Source: an uncultured Ectothiorhodospiraceae bacterium (GTDB lineage: Bacteria > Pseudomonadota > Gammaproteobacteria > UBA6429 > Thiohalophilaceae). From it: 64,000 bases of DNA. Under the pieces are notes generated by a model that had not been told where the DNA came from, ran no database searches, and saw nothing but the letters and a program-made list of their open reading frames with translations. A program made the translations under genes and the position numbers. Below, piece by piece: positions 53,764-62,680 of this stretch (positions are counted from its first letter, which is position 1; the number at the start of each line of letters is the position of its first letter). Where the stretch lies: positions 1 to 64,000 of the forward strand of contig CAMYMU010000012.1 of assembly GCA_947259575.1 (NCBI GenBank). The letters run 5' to 3'.

Positions 53764-54291
53764 ATGTCGTTAAAGTTAATTGGTGCTGTTCTGGTTGTGT
53801 TGCTAGTAGGCTGGTTTATGTTGAATCAAGCGGAAAGCACCGAACCATTTACACAAGCGACCCTGCCGGGGGGGGAATTGCGGGCCTATATGGCGCGGCG
53901 CGTGAATATTGATGACCATCCCTGCGTGGCGCGTTCGCGTTGCCTGGTTGTCTACCTGGCACCTTGGTGTGGGGCCTGCAAATCGACGAAAAAGTTTGTG
54001 CCCTATGTCCGGGACATGCTTGAGCAAGATCCTGAGACCGGCTTCATGGTGGTGGTTGGCAAGGGTTGGGGGAATTTTAATGGCGGACATGACATGGCCC
54101 GTGACATTGGAGGCCAGGTTTACCTTGATGATGAGGCTAATTACTGGCGAGCCTTACGTCATGAGGTCAATGCTGTTCCTGCCTGGGTTGTGTTCGATGG
54201 ACTGGGTGAGGCCATTGAAACTGAGACAGGTTCTCCGCGGCGACATAGCCATGAAGTCGCCAAATCCTTCCTCGCCGATCTGGGGGTTTAG
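53764..54291 (+). CDS. Membrane-anchored thioredoxin-like protein
   Basis: A 175-residue protein with an N-terminal membrane helix (4-19) and a thioredoxin fold on the periplasmic side. The redox pair is C-G-A-C (Cys69, Cys72) in LAPWCGACKS, and the cis-Pro loop appears as AVPAWVVFD. Two further cysteines (CVARSRC, 54 and 60) precede the domain and may form a second bridge. It would reduce or oxidise exported cysteine proteins. No partner gene is evident. Confidence 0.8.
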   Translation: MSLKLIGAVLVVLLVGWFMLNQAESTEPFTQATLPGGELRAYMARRVNIDDHPCVARSRCLVVYLAPWCGACKSTKKFVPYVRDMLEQDPETGFMVVVGKGWGNFNGGHDMARDIGGQVYLDDEANYWRALRHEVNAVPAWVVFDGLGEAIETETGSPRRHSHEVAKSFLADLGV

Positions 54292-54438
54292 CCCTTTCCA
54301 GCTGAGTGGCAGTGTCCATCGTGGCTAAAGAGTACACATATTAACTGTACTGATATATTAGAATTTGCTAAAATAGCTGGTTTCCCACGAACGTGACCGA
54401 TTAACTGTGCCTTTTATGTGGCGGGAGCCCAACAAGCT

Positions 54439-56391
54439 ATGTCTATTGCTATCACCCCGAAAAAACTGATTGCCCTGCTTATATTTATTGTGATTGGCGC
54501 TTACGTAGCCAGTGCCGCACCAAGCATACAGGTTGCCTGGGTATGTGCAATATTGCTCCTAACGGTCTATTTGTTTGCGTTTGAAATTGTTGCTGTCGAC
54601 GTTGCTGCCATCTGTATCATGGTCATCCTGGGACTGACCGATTTACTTGCCCCTTATATGCTTTTAGACGAAGGTCTGGTCGACAATAGCATCCTGTTTA
54701 ATGGTTTTGCCAGTAATGCGGTGATGTCGATTGTGGCAGTTATGATTATTGGTGCGGGTCTGGATAAGACCGGTATCATGGGCCAGCTGGCTGCACTCCT
54801 GATGCAAGTGGGGGGCTCGACTGAAAAACGGATTATTCCACTCATTTCAGGCACCGTTGCAGTCATCTCAAGTTTTATGCAAAACGTGGGTGCCGCGGCA
54901 TTATTTTTACCCGTGGTCAGTCGTATATCAGCACGTACCGGTCTGCCTATGTCGCGCTTGCTCATGCCCATGGGCTTTTGTGCAATTTTGGGTGGTACCA
55001 TGACCATGGTAGGTTCCAGCCCGCTTATTTTGTTAAATGATTTGATCCTGAATTCCAACGCGGCGCTACCCGCCGACAAGCAAATGGAAACCTTTTCCCT
55101 GTTTTCTGTCACCCCTATCGGTGTGGCTCTGATTGTAACCGGCATCCTCTATTTCGTTATTCTCGGCCGCTTCGTTTTACCGGTGAATAAAAACACTCAA
55201 CTGGAAGGCGGCGATACACAGCAATATTTCAAAGATACCTATGGTATGAAGGCATTTGACCTGTTTGAAGTCGTTGTACAGGCAGGTAGCCCGATTATCG
55301 GCCTTAGCGTTGATGAACTGGAAAAAGAAAACCTGTTGCGCGTGATTGCAGTTGAAAAAGGTGATGGACGACGCGTCGGTGGTGAAAGTGTGGATCGGCA
55401 AACCCCCATCCAGGCAGGAACAGTGTTAGGTGTATTAAGCTCAATTAACATGATTCAGCAAGTTGTCGAGACTAAACAGCTAGAGTTAAAACCTGAGCTA
55501 GAAGTTTTTGTTGATTCGCTGTCAAATATCAAGGCAGGTATAGCCGAACTGGTAATCCCGCCGAGTTCAAGCTTGATTGGTAAATCAGCGCGGGAAATCT
55601 GGATGCGCAAAAAATATGGTGCTTCCCTGTTAACGATCCATCGTGGTGACGAAGTAATAAATTACGAATCTGGTAGCGGTATTCGAAATGAATTATTCGA
55701 GGCAGGTGATGTTCTCGTAGTACATATCAGCTGGGCTGATCTGGCTCGGTTAGAGAAGGATCGGGATTTTGTTGTGGTAACTACAGAGTATCCACACGAA
55801 GAATTGCGACCACAGAAAGTAACCCATGCGGTGATCTTCTTTGCCATCACCCTGTTCCTGGTTTTGTTTACTGACTTAAAACTTTCAGTTGCCCTGTTAA
55901 CCGGTGCGATTGGGATGATCTTAAGCGGCGTGCTCAATATTGAAGAGGCCTATGAAGCGATAAGCTGGAAAACCGTTTTTCTATTAGCCTCGTTAATTCC
56001 ACTAGGTTATGCCGTAGAGACATCAGGTACTGCGCAGTGGATTGCGCAACAAACACTTAGTGTCGTAGGTGATATGCCTATCTGGGTGATTCAACTTGCG
56101 GTTGCGGTACTGGCCACATTCTTTACCCTGGTGATGTCTAATGTTGGTGCAACCGTACTGCTTGTACCGCTAGCTGTGAACATCGCGATTGGTGCAGACG
56201 CAAACCCGGCCGTTTTTGCATTGACTGTGGGTATCGCGACGTCTAACTCATTCCTGATTCCAACTCATCAGGTGAATGCGCTCATCATGGGGCCGGGTGG
56301 TTATCGTGTACCTGACTTTATGAAGGCCGGCGGTATCATGACTATTTTGTTTATTATTGTCTCGGTCACAATGTTGAACATTCTGTTCTAA
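54439..56391 (+). CDS. SLC13/DASS-family carrier with TrkA-C domains
   Basis: About 650 residues. Two blocks of helices (about 10-250 and 470-650) with the SLC13/CitMHS-type motifs (ISSFMQNVGAAALFLPV in the first, FTLVMSNVGATVLLVPLAVN in the second, each with the Asn-Val-Gly of substrate and sodium sites) flank a cytoplasmic part of about 200 residues made of two TrkA-C-like (RCK_C) domains. The layout fits sulfate or dicarboxylate carriers. The ATG at 54439 follows GGGAG (11 bases); a GTG at 54418 has no ribosome site. The next gene is convergent. Confidence 0.85.
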   Translation: MSIAITPKKLIALLIFIVIGAYVASAAPSIQVAWVCAILLLTVYLFAFEIVAVDVAAICIMVILGLTDLLAPYMLLDEGLVDNSILFNGFASNAVMSIVAVMIIGAGLDKTGIMGQLAALLMQVGGSTEKRIIPLISGTVAVISSFMQNVGAAALFLPVVSRISARTGLPMSRLLMPMGFCAILGGTMTMVGSSPLILLNDLILNSNAALPADKQMETFSLFSVTPIGVALIVTGILYFVILGRFVLPVNKNTQLEGGDTQQYFKDTYGMKAFDLFEVVVQAGSPIIGLSVDELEKENLLRVIAVEKGDGRRVGGESVDRQTPIQAGTVLGVLSSINMIQQVVETKQLELKPELEVFVDSLSNIKAGIAELVIPPSSSLIGKSAREIWMRKKYGASLLTIHRGDEVINYESGSGIRNELFEAGDVLVVHISWADLARLEKDRDFVVVTTEYPHEELRPQKVTHAVIFFAITLFLVLFTDLKLSVALLTGAIGMILSGVLNIEEAYEAISWKTVFLLASLIPLGYAVETSGTAQWIAQQTLSVVGDMPIWVIQLAVAVLATFFTLVMSNVGATVLLVPLAVNIAIGADANPAVFALTVGIATSNSFLIPTHQVNALIMGPGGYRVPDFMKAGGIMTILFIIVSVTMLNILF

Positions 56392-56409
56392 CATCAAGAG
56401 TAGTTAAGC

Positions 56410-56907
56410 TTAATTCAACCAGCGACTAAGCTTGGGGATCTTATAACCGTAAGACAGGATCTCCCCCTTAGGTGAAATCACCACAATAGTCGGTGAGCCA
56501 ACTACTTTGTAAGCCTCAGCAACATCAATGTTGTTGAGGCGCTCAGCCAGCATCATGTATTGAACATTATTATCCTTGGCGTATTGCTGAATATCTTCTG
56601 TGTATTCACCAAGAAAATTGATTGCAGCTATCGTAAAACCTTTGTGCCCATATCTTTCTTGTAATGCATTAAAATCCTTAATATGAGAATAGCAATAAAC
56701 ACATTCAGGTTCCCAAAAGATTAACATGACATGCCCTTTAGCTAACAATCCAGTTAGTGAAATTACCTGACCTTCTAAATTTTTCAGTTTGAATAGTGGT
56801 GCTTGATCGCCCACTTTCAGTGGCGCAGTTGAGCCCGTGATACTAGCGATCAAAAAGAAAGCAAAGAGGGTTACTCGCAGAAACCTGGGATAAATATTTT
56901 TAATCAT
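56410..56907 (-). CDS. TlpA-like thioredoxin-family protein
   Basis: A 165-residue exported protein. Residues 1-28 are a signal or anchor. The AhpC/TSA-TlpA fold begins at LKVGDQAPLFKLKNLEGQ. The redox motif is C-V-Y-C (Cys69, Cys72) in FWEPECVYCYSH; the cis-Pro loop is VVGSPTIVVI. Such proteins reduce cytochrome c maturation partners or other periplasmic disulfides, but no ccm genes are near. It converges with the SLC13-type gene. Confidence 0.85.
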   Translation of the reverse strand: MIKNIYPRFLRVTLFAFFLIASITGSTAPLKVGDQAPLFKLKNLEGQVISLTGLLAKGHVMLIFWEPECVYCYSHIKDFNALQERYGHKGFTIAAINFLGEYTEDIQQYAKDNNVQYMMLAERLNNIDVAEAYKVVGSPTIVVISPKGEILSYGYKIPKLSRWLN

Positions 56908-57348
56908 TCAATGCCCCTGTTAATCTCCGGCTACTATACTACATAATAAAAATCATATTCAGATAAACGACTTGATCTGGACGAGCATAATCCGAACAGA
57001 TAATCTGGCAACAGCAAAAGATCCTGGCCAACGAGTCTCAGAGCTCGTCTGGATGATTTGAAAATAACTAAACTCGAAGCTCATGCATCTAGTGCTAAAT
57101 GGTTATTGCTGCGCGAAAAATAAGCATAAAAATGGCCGAATGGGCTAATTCGTTCCCAGATCACATATATTGTCCCCAGCTATATCAGAGAACAAAGAAA
57201 AACAATATAAATCAATAAGATAGAGAATGTCTGAGATAACCACTTCTTAAAGGTGTGTATAGCTAATACCGATACATTGAGTATCGTTAGTTAAGTTAGA
57301 AGTAAAACATCTATGCAGGCAGTGAAGGGCAGTCTAAGGTAGAGAATC
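56908..57348. other. Divergent intergenic region, no gene seen
   Basis: No coding frame is supported in these 441 bases between the TlpA-like gene and the GGDEF-EAL gene, which diverge. It should hold both promoters. No clear repeat or operator was seen, and no strong ribosome site precedes the ATG at 57349. Confidence 0.4.
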
Positions 57349-60255
57349 ATGATCACGGGGATCGTGCTGTCTAGCCTGATCCTGGCGTTTATTCTATATG
57401 TCTACCAGTTACTCGACCATACCGCACAAAGTAATATCACCTCGATTGAAAATTCGAAAACTACAAGCCGCTTGTTGAATCAAATCAGTGATCAATTACA
57501 CAAGACAGAGCGCGATGTCTATGAACTTGCGATTCTGCCTGATGCAAAGTTTCGCCAGATATTGCAGCAAGACCTAAATCAGCTTGTTGAACTAGGTGAG
57601 GAATTAGCAGATCAACCCTATGCGATAATCGCACAAAGACTTTCGGTTGATGGTTCACAGGGTCAGTACTATCTTACCTTCGGACAATTGAGTACAAAAC
57701 TGTTGGAGTCTGTTAAAGACCTGGAAAAGCCTGTTTTAACATTTTGCGAAAATGCAATTGAAGTTGAAAAACGTTACCCAGGTATTCCTGTATTAGCAAA
57801 TGAGTTATTACCCCGCAATAATCAATTCATTGAAGCTGTCGATCTTGCCATCATTGATCTTCAACAAAGTGACAGGCATGGTGCCAACAAAGACAAGATA
57901 TTAACTTTATTCACTGATGTACGATATCACTGGTCACAACAGGCTAATTGGTTGCGTTTGTTTGTCTCGAATCGATATGGTGTGTTTGGTGAATCTGCAA
58001 AAAGTATGGAACATAGTCTTCAGAACAAAGAGATCTATATGGAACAGGTAAAAAAAGGCCTGCTCGAACTAGAGGTATATGAAAAAAGAGGCGAGCTGGA
58101 TCTACAGCAATCCCTTTCTTTCGACGAAATGACGAATATCATCGAAGATTATGATTCGTATTTTGAGCAAGCAAAAAAAATATATTTATCGGATGAATGG
58201 CGAAATGACCTTGTTTTGCTAGAACAAGATGTGAAACCGAGCTTCTCAAACGTCTGGAACATTGTCAGGAATTTTAACGAAGTCATAAACAAACATGACC
58301 AATATAGTATTCACCAATCCCAATCTGCGGCATCAACAGTATCAATATTCGTAATCATTACCGGTGCAACAATATTTCTAACTTTTGCGATTGGCTATAT
58401 CCTGTTTGAGCGAATTATCAGGCGTCCAGTACTACAAGTTGCTACTGCCCTTGATGCTGAAGCAAAAGGAAATTCATCGAGTATTCCAATTCGAAATTAT
58501 GTTTCTGAAACAGACATCTTGATTAAAGCCTTTTCCAACATGAAAGAACAGGTCCATTCAAGGCAACAACGACTTGAGTCAATCCTGAATAATGCGGCTG
58601 AAGGGATTATTACGCTTGATGACAATGGCTTGATAGAAACTTTCAATATTGCATCACAAAACTTATTTGGTTATGAACCCGAGGAAGTTATCGGTAAAAA
58701 TATTACTTTATTGATTCCTGAAAATGAGAAAGATCAATGCCCTGAGATGATTAGATATTTCGAGACGGGTGAAGGCGAAAATATTTTAGGCATTACCCGT
58801 GAGATTGTTGGAAAAGCTAAAAATGGTTTTGTCTTCCCGATGTCAATCAAACTTGGTGAGATGAACTTAGATGGCAAGCGCTACTTAACGGCTGTAGTCG
58901 AGAATATCAGTAAGCGCAAAGCTATGATCGATAACTTACAACGCCTGGCAGAGCATGATTCTTTGACAGGTTTATATAATCGCCACTATTTTACCGAAGA
59001 ACTGGATAAATTTGTCATGCGAAAAATTCGCGGTGACAAGAATTATGTTGCCTTATTGTATATAGACCTTGATAACTTCAAGTATATAAACGACACAATG
59101 GGGCATCTTGCCGGCGATCAACTTATTGTTGAAGCGGCATCGATACTCAATCACCGTGCCAGGGATGGTGATATCCTGGCAAGGATCGGTGGTGATGAAT
59201 TTGCGGTCTTACTCTATCGTCCTGATCCTACACTTATTGAAGATGTCGCAGAATCATTTAGACAACGGTTAGATGACTATACATTTAAATTCGATGGAAA
59301 AGTCGTTGATATTGGCTGTTCAATTGGTGCCGCTGTATTGGACGAGACGATTAGTTCGAAAGAACAACTGCTAGCTAAAGCCGATTTTGCATGCCACGAA
59401 GCCAAGCGGCTAGGGCGAAACCGAGTACATATTTTCAGTGCCGAGGATGATGACTGTGTTACTAATATGAGCAATGATATTGGTTGGACCCGACGAATCA
59501 AACATGCCCTGGAGAACGATCGATTTGTGCTTGCCAGTCAGCCAATTTGCAATAGCCTAACAGGCGAGCACGAATACGCGGAGATCCTTATTCGAATGCT
59601 TGATGAAAAAGACGAGCTAATAATGCCAGCAGGATTTCTTCCCGCAGCTGAACGCTTCAGTCTTATTTCTCAGATCGATATGTGGGTTATTAAGAACTCG
59701 ATACGGTATATAAGCGAACAAAGTAAGCAGGGAAATCAGATTAAACTTTCGATCAATTTATCAGGAAAATCAATTGAGGATTCAAGTTTAACCAAAAAAA
59801 TAAAACGTTTTATTAGTGAGTACCATGTTAATCCGGAAAGCATTATGTTTGAAGTGACCGAAACGGCGGCGATAGGTAATTTACAGAAGGCTTCAAAGGT
59901 GCTTGGCAAAGTACAGAATCTTGGCTGCAAAACAGCACTGGATGATTTTGGGATTGGATATTCTTCATTCGCATATCTGAAAGACTTACCTATCGATGTA
60001 GTCAAAATTGATGGCTCATTTGTTAAAGATAGTGCAACCGATACGCTACATTACGCAATGGTACGTTCGATCAATGATATTGCACATGAAATGAAAAAGA
60101 AGACGGTGGCAGAATTTGTCGAAGATGAAAGTGTACTGGCAGTACTAAAAGAGCTTGGTGTTGACTATGGACAAGGTTACTACCTGGGTAAGCCAAAGGT
60201 TATCAGTGAGTTTATGCTGGGAGATAATAACTCTAAATCACAAAAGATCGCTTAA
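57349..60255 (+). CDS. Membrane GGDEF-EAL protein with large helical periplasmic domain
   Basis: A 968-residue protein. Order: TM 3-21, helical periplasmic domain 25-325 (several long helices, unlike Cache), TM 330-353, HAMP-like 354-405, PAS 405-520, GGDEF 530-700, EAL 715-955. Cyclase loop GGDEF (614-618) with RDGD five residues before. The EAL domain reads EIL at 745-747 and keeps NLSGKS, VTET, DDFGIG, KIDG, AEFVE and GQG (Gln retained), so it may hydrolyse cyclic di-GMP. It is a close relative of the 812- and 822-residue proteins in the GGDEF-EAL half, but not in its sensor. No binding-protein gene is beside it. Confidence 0.92.
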   Translation: MITGIVLSSLILAFILYVYQLLDHTAQSNITSIENSKTTSRLLNQISDQLHKTERDVYELAILPDAKFRQILQQDLNQLVELGEELADQPYAIIAQRLSVDGSQGQYYLTFGQLSTKLLESVKDLEKPVLTFCENAIEVEKRYPGIPVLANELLPRNNQFIEAVDLAIIDLQQSDRHGANKDKILTLFTDVRYHWSQQANWLRLFVSNRYGVFGESAKSMEHSLQNKEIYMEQVKKGLLELEVYEKRGELDLQQSLSFDEMTNIIEDYDSYFEQAKKIYLSDEWRNDLVLLEQDVKPSFSNVWNIVRNFNEVINKHDQYSIHQSQSAASTVSIFVIITGATIFLTFAIGYILFERIIRRPVLQVATALDAEAKGNSSSIPIRNYVSETDILIKAFSNMKEQVHSRQQRLESILNNAAEGIITLDDNGLIETFNIASQNLFGYEPEEVIGKNITLLIPENEKDQCPEMIRYFETGEGENILGITREIVGKAKNGFVFPMSIKLGEMNLDGKRYLTAVVENISKRKAMIDNLQRLAEHDSLTGLYNRHYFTEELDKFVMRKIRGDKNYVALLYIDLDNFKYINDTMGHLAGDQLIVEAASILNHRARDGDILARIGGDEFAVLLYRPDPTLIEDVAESFRQRLDDYTFKFDGKVVDIGCSIGAAVLDETISSKEQLLAKADFACHEAKRLGRNRVHIFSAEDDDCVTNMSNDIGWTRRIKHALENDRFVLASQPICNSLTGEHEYAEILIRMLDEKDELIMPAGFLPAAERFSLISQIDMWVIKNSIRYISEQSKQGNQIKLSINLSGKSIEDSSLTKKIKRFISEYHVNPESIMFEVTETAAIGNLQKASKVLGKVQNLGCKTALDDFGIGYSSFAYLKDLPIDVVKIDGSFVKDSATDTLHYAMVRSINDIAHEMKKKTVAEFVEDESVLAVLKELGVDYGQGYYLGKPKVISEFMLGDNNSKSQKIA

Positions 60256-60258
60256 TAT

Positions 60259-60531
60259 CTATTTGGCTTTATTGCCCTGTCGACCATACTGGATAACTTT
60301 GATACCACGGCGGGAATTAAGATCTGCGGCCAGGGTTTGAGCATGTTCGCTGACTTGTTTCAGGGTGCCGCGTCTCTTACCTTCTAGCGATGAATCGCCA
60401 CGGCTGACCACATAGCGGTACCAGCTATGATTAATTTGTATTCGACATGTTTCAATAACTTGTCTGTAGTCTCTGCCATTACTGGTCGCCTGTTTTAGTG
60501 AGTTGGGGAGGGGGCAATTGGCCTGGAACAC
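60259..60531 (-). CDS. Hypothetical protein, possibly 5'-truncated
   Basis: Up to 90 residues from GTG 60531. The amino acid pattern is convincing (DYRQVIETCRIQINHSWYRYV, then GTLKQVSEHAQTLAADLN), with two Cys. No signal peptide or family is recognised. The GTG has no ribosome site, and the upstream minus-strand frame continues only in a different phase (60479-60727), so this may be the intact 3' part of a frameshifted gene. Confidence 0.4.
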   Translation of the reverse strand: MFQANCPLPNSLKQATSNGRDYRQVIETCRIQINHSWYRYVVSRGDSSLEGKRRGTLKQVSEHAQTLAADLNSRRGIKVIQYGRQGNKAK

Positions 60532-60838
60532 CTGACTGGTCTTCGAATGAAGCGCTCAATTTGTTGCCGTTGCAACTTTTAGAAAGTCCGTACATATTCG
60601 TCAAGCATACCGCTTTTGGGCAAAAATTGCTAGAATTTGGTGTAACAGTGGGCTTTAAGCAAGGATTAACCACATTTGCAGGCGTTTGCCAGCCCATTAA
60701 GGCATAATATTTGAAGCGAGTGGCCATAAATTATTAAATCGCAGGGTTGGCAGGACTGTATGGTCCTGTACATTTAGGCTAAGGTTATTTTAGTTATTCT
60801 ATGTAACTGAAATGCATGTATAAGTTGAGTAATGTCAG
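60532..60838. other. Region of uncertain coding content
   Basis: Both strands have open frames: a minus frame 60479-60727 and a plus frame ending TAA at 60707. The plus frame's last 45 residues (SPYIFVKHTAFGQ, then GLTTFAGVCQ) faintly recall the C terminus of alanine dehydrogenases, without an intact gene. Possibly a gene relic. Confidence 0.3.
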
Positions 60839-61249
60839 ATGGAACAGGGAAGCCACAATACAAATACTGCTATGTCAGATTTAAAGGGGAATGTTTTGCT
60901 GGCCGATGACAGCGAAATGAATCAGCAATTATTGAGTGCTTACCTAAAAAAAATGGGCGTGGATGTGTTTCTTGCTGAAAACGGCGAAATCGCGGTGACG
61001 ATTGCTCAAAAAGAAAAAATTGACCTAATATACATGGACATGCAAATGCCGGTTATGTCTGGGCAAGAGGCAGTCAAAAAGTTTCGTGAATTGAATTTTG
61101 AAGCCCCGATTATTATGCTAACGGCGAATGCTAGCGAGGAAGATGAGAAATTATGTAAACAGGCTGGTTGCAATGCATTTTTAATCAAACCCATCCAGCG
61201 TAAAACTTTGTATGAAATGACAGCACGTTATTTACCTAGTGCTGAGTAA
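60839..61249 (+). CDS. Single-domain response regulator (REC)
   Basis: A 136-residue CheY-type protein with a complete receiver domain: acidic pair ADD near residue 23, phospho-acceptor Asp in YMDMQMP, Thr in MLTAN and Lys in IKPIQ. No output domain follows, so it would work by protein contact. The N-terminal 15 residues (QGSHNTNTAM) may be untranslated; a second start is the ATG at 60872. No kinase is adjacent. It lies 31 bases before the FG-GAP lipoprotein gene and may be co-transcribed with it. Confidence 0.85.
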   Translation: MEQGSHNTNTAMSDLKGNVLLADDSEMNQQLLSAYLKKMGVDVFLAENGEIAVTIAQKEKIDLIYMDMQMPVMSGQEAVKKFRELNFEAPIIMLTANASEEDEKLCKQAGCNAFLIKPIQRKTLYEMTARYLPSAE

Positions 61250-61280
61250 ATTGATTAAACCGGTATAGGGATAGTTATTC

Positions 61281-62651
61281 ATGTGCAGGTTTCACTCCAG
61301 TCCAATCCAGTTTTTCATGCTAGTAACCATTAGCCTGATGTTGTTCTCAGGTTGCACCCAAACCTTTTCTACAGGCGTCGACTCCGAGCAAAAAATTAAT
61401 GAATCTGATGGCAACTTTAATAGCTTGCTAACAGATAACGATCGTTTTGGATCTGCGATTACAAATATAGGTGATCTCGAAGGCGATGGTGTCATTGATC
61501 TAGCTGTAGGCGAGCCCTTTGATGACGATGGCGGTACTGATCGGGGAGCAATTTGGGTCCTGTTTATGGACGATAATGGCCAGGTTGATGTGGAGCAAAA
61601 AATTTCCAGCAGTGACGGCAATTTTTCCGGCACTCTGGATAATGATGATCGTTTTGGTAGCAGTGTAACCAGTGTTGGTGATCTGAATAATGATGGCACG
61701 ACTGATATCGTGGTTGGTGCACCGGGTGATGATGAAGGTGGAACTGATCGTGGTGCTATTTGGTTATTATTCATGGATAGCAATGGTCGTGTTCAAACTG
61801 AACGGAAGATCGCGAATAGTCTATCTGGTTTTGGTGATGTACTAAATAATAATGATCAATTTGGAACTGCCGTGGCGAGTATTGGTGATCTTAACAATGA
61901 TGGCATTACTGATCTGGCGGTGGGCGAACCCTTTGACGATGATGGCGGTACCGATTTTGGAGCAGTCTGGATATTGTTCATGAATAATGACGGCACTGTT
62001 GCCGGTCGGCAAAAGATCTCATTTGATGAAGGTGGCTTTGCTGGCGACCTATTTACAAATGATCAATTTGGCTTCTCAATAGATAACCTTGGTGATATTG
62101 ATAGCGACGGTGTAACAGATTTGATTGTCGGGGCACCAGGTGATGATGATGCTGGAACTGACTATATGAATAACAATGGCACGGTAAAAAGCGAGCGGAA
62201 AATATCGCAAAGCTTTAGTGAGTTTGATGGCTCTATTGGTGACGGTGATGGATTTGGAAATGCAGTCAGCAATCTAGGTGATTATAATAATGATGGTGTA
62301 ACCGACATCGGTGTGGCGGCAAAGCTCAGTGATGATGGTGGGGTTGATCGTGGTGCATTCTGGGTTATCTTTCTGAAGTCGAATGGTGAAGTGATTTCAT
62401 CATCGAAAATATCTGACTTGCAGGGTGGTTTTGCCGGTGTTCTAGCAGATGGTGATCAATTCGCAACTGGGCTGGTGAGCCTCGGTGATCTCGATAATGA
62501 TGGCATCAACGATATAGCAGTAACAGCCAGTGGTGATAGTGTGAATGGTGCCAATCGTGGGGCTATTTGGGTATTATTTATGAAACCGGTCGAGTTAGGC
62601 GTCGAGGTTGATAAGGATACGGATCTGGCAACGTTATTTGGTGGTGGTTAA
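61281..62651 (+). CDS. FG-GAP repeat lipoprotein
   Basis: A 456-residue lipoprotein (lipobox FSGC, Cys near residue 25) built of six tandem repeats of about 69 residues. Each repeat has an F-G-S/T core (DDRFGSSVTSVGDLNNDG, DQFGTAVASIGDLNNDG), a calcium-type loop D-x-N-x-D-G-x-x-D, a VGAPGDDEGGTD block and a GAIWVLFMDDNG end. This gives a beta-propeller like those of integrin alpha chains. Repeat four lacks the R-G-A-I-W-V-L-F segment (reads GTDYMNNNG). The tail is short. It probably binds ligands at the cell surface or the inner side of the outer membrane. Confidence 0.88.
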   Translation: MCRFHSSPIQFFMLVTISLMLFSGCTQTFSTGVDSEQKINESDGNFNSLLTDNDRFGSAITNIGDLEGDGVIDLAVGEPFDDDGGTDRGAIWVLFMDDNGQVDVEQKISSSDGNFSGTLDNDDRFGSSVTSVGDLNNDGTTDIVVGAPGDDEGGTDRGAIWLLFMDSNGRVQTERKIANSLSGFGDVLNNNDQFGTAVASIGDLNNDGITDLAVGEPFDDDGGTDFGAVWILFMNNDGTVAGRQKISFDEGGFAGDLFTNDQFGFSIDNLGDIDSDGVTDLIVGAPGDDDAGTDYMNNNGTVKSERKISQSFSEFDGSIGDGDGFGNAVSNLGDYNNDGVTDIGVAAKLSDDGGVDRGAFWVIFLKSNGEVISSSKISDLQGGFAGVLADGDQFATGLVSLGDLDNDGINDIAVTASGDSVNGANRGAIWVLFMKPVELGVEVDKDTDLATLFGGG

Positions 62652-62680
62652 TTCAAAAATAACTACTACGTGGACAGGCG

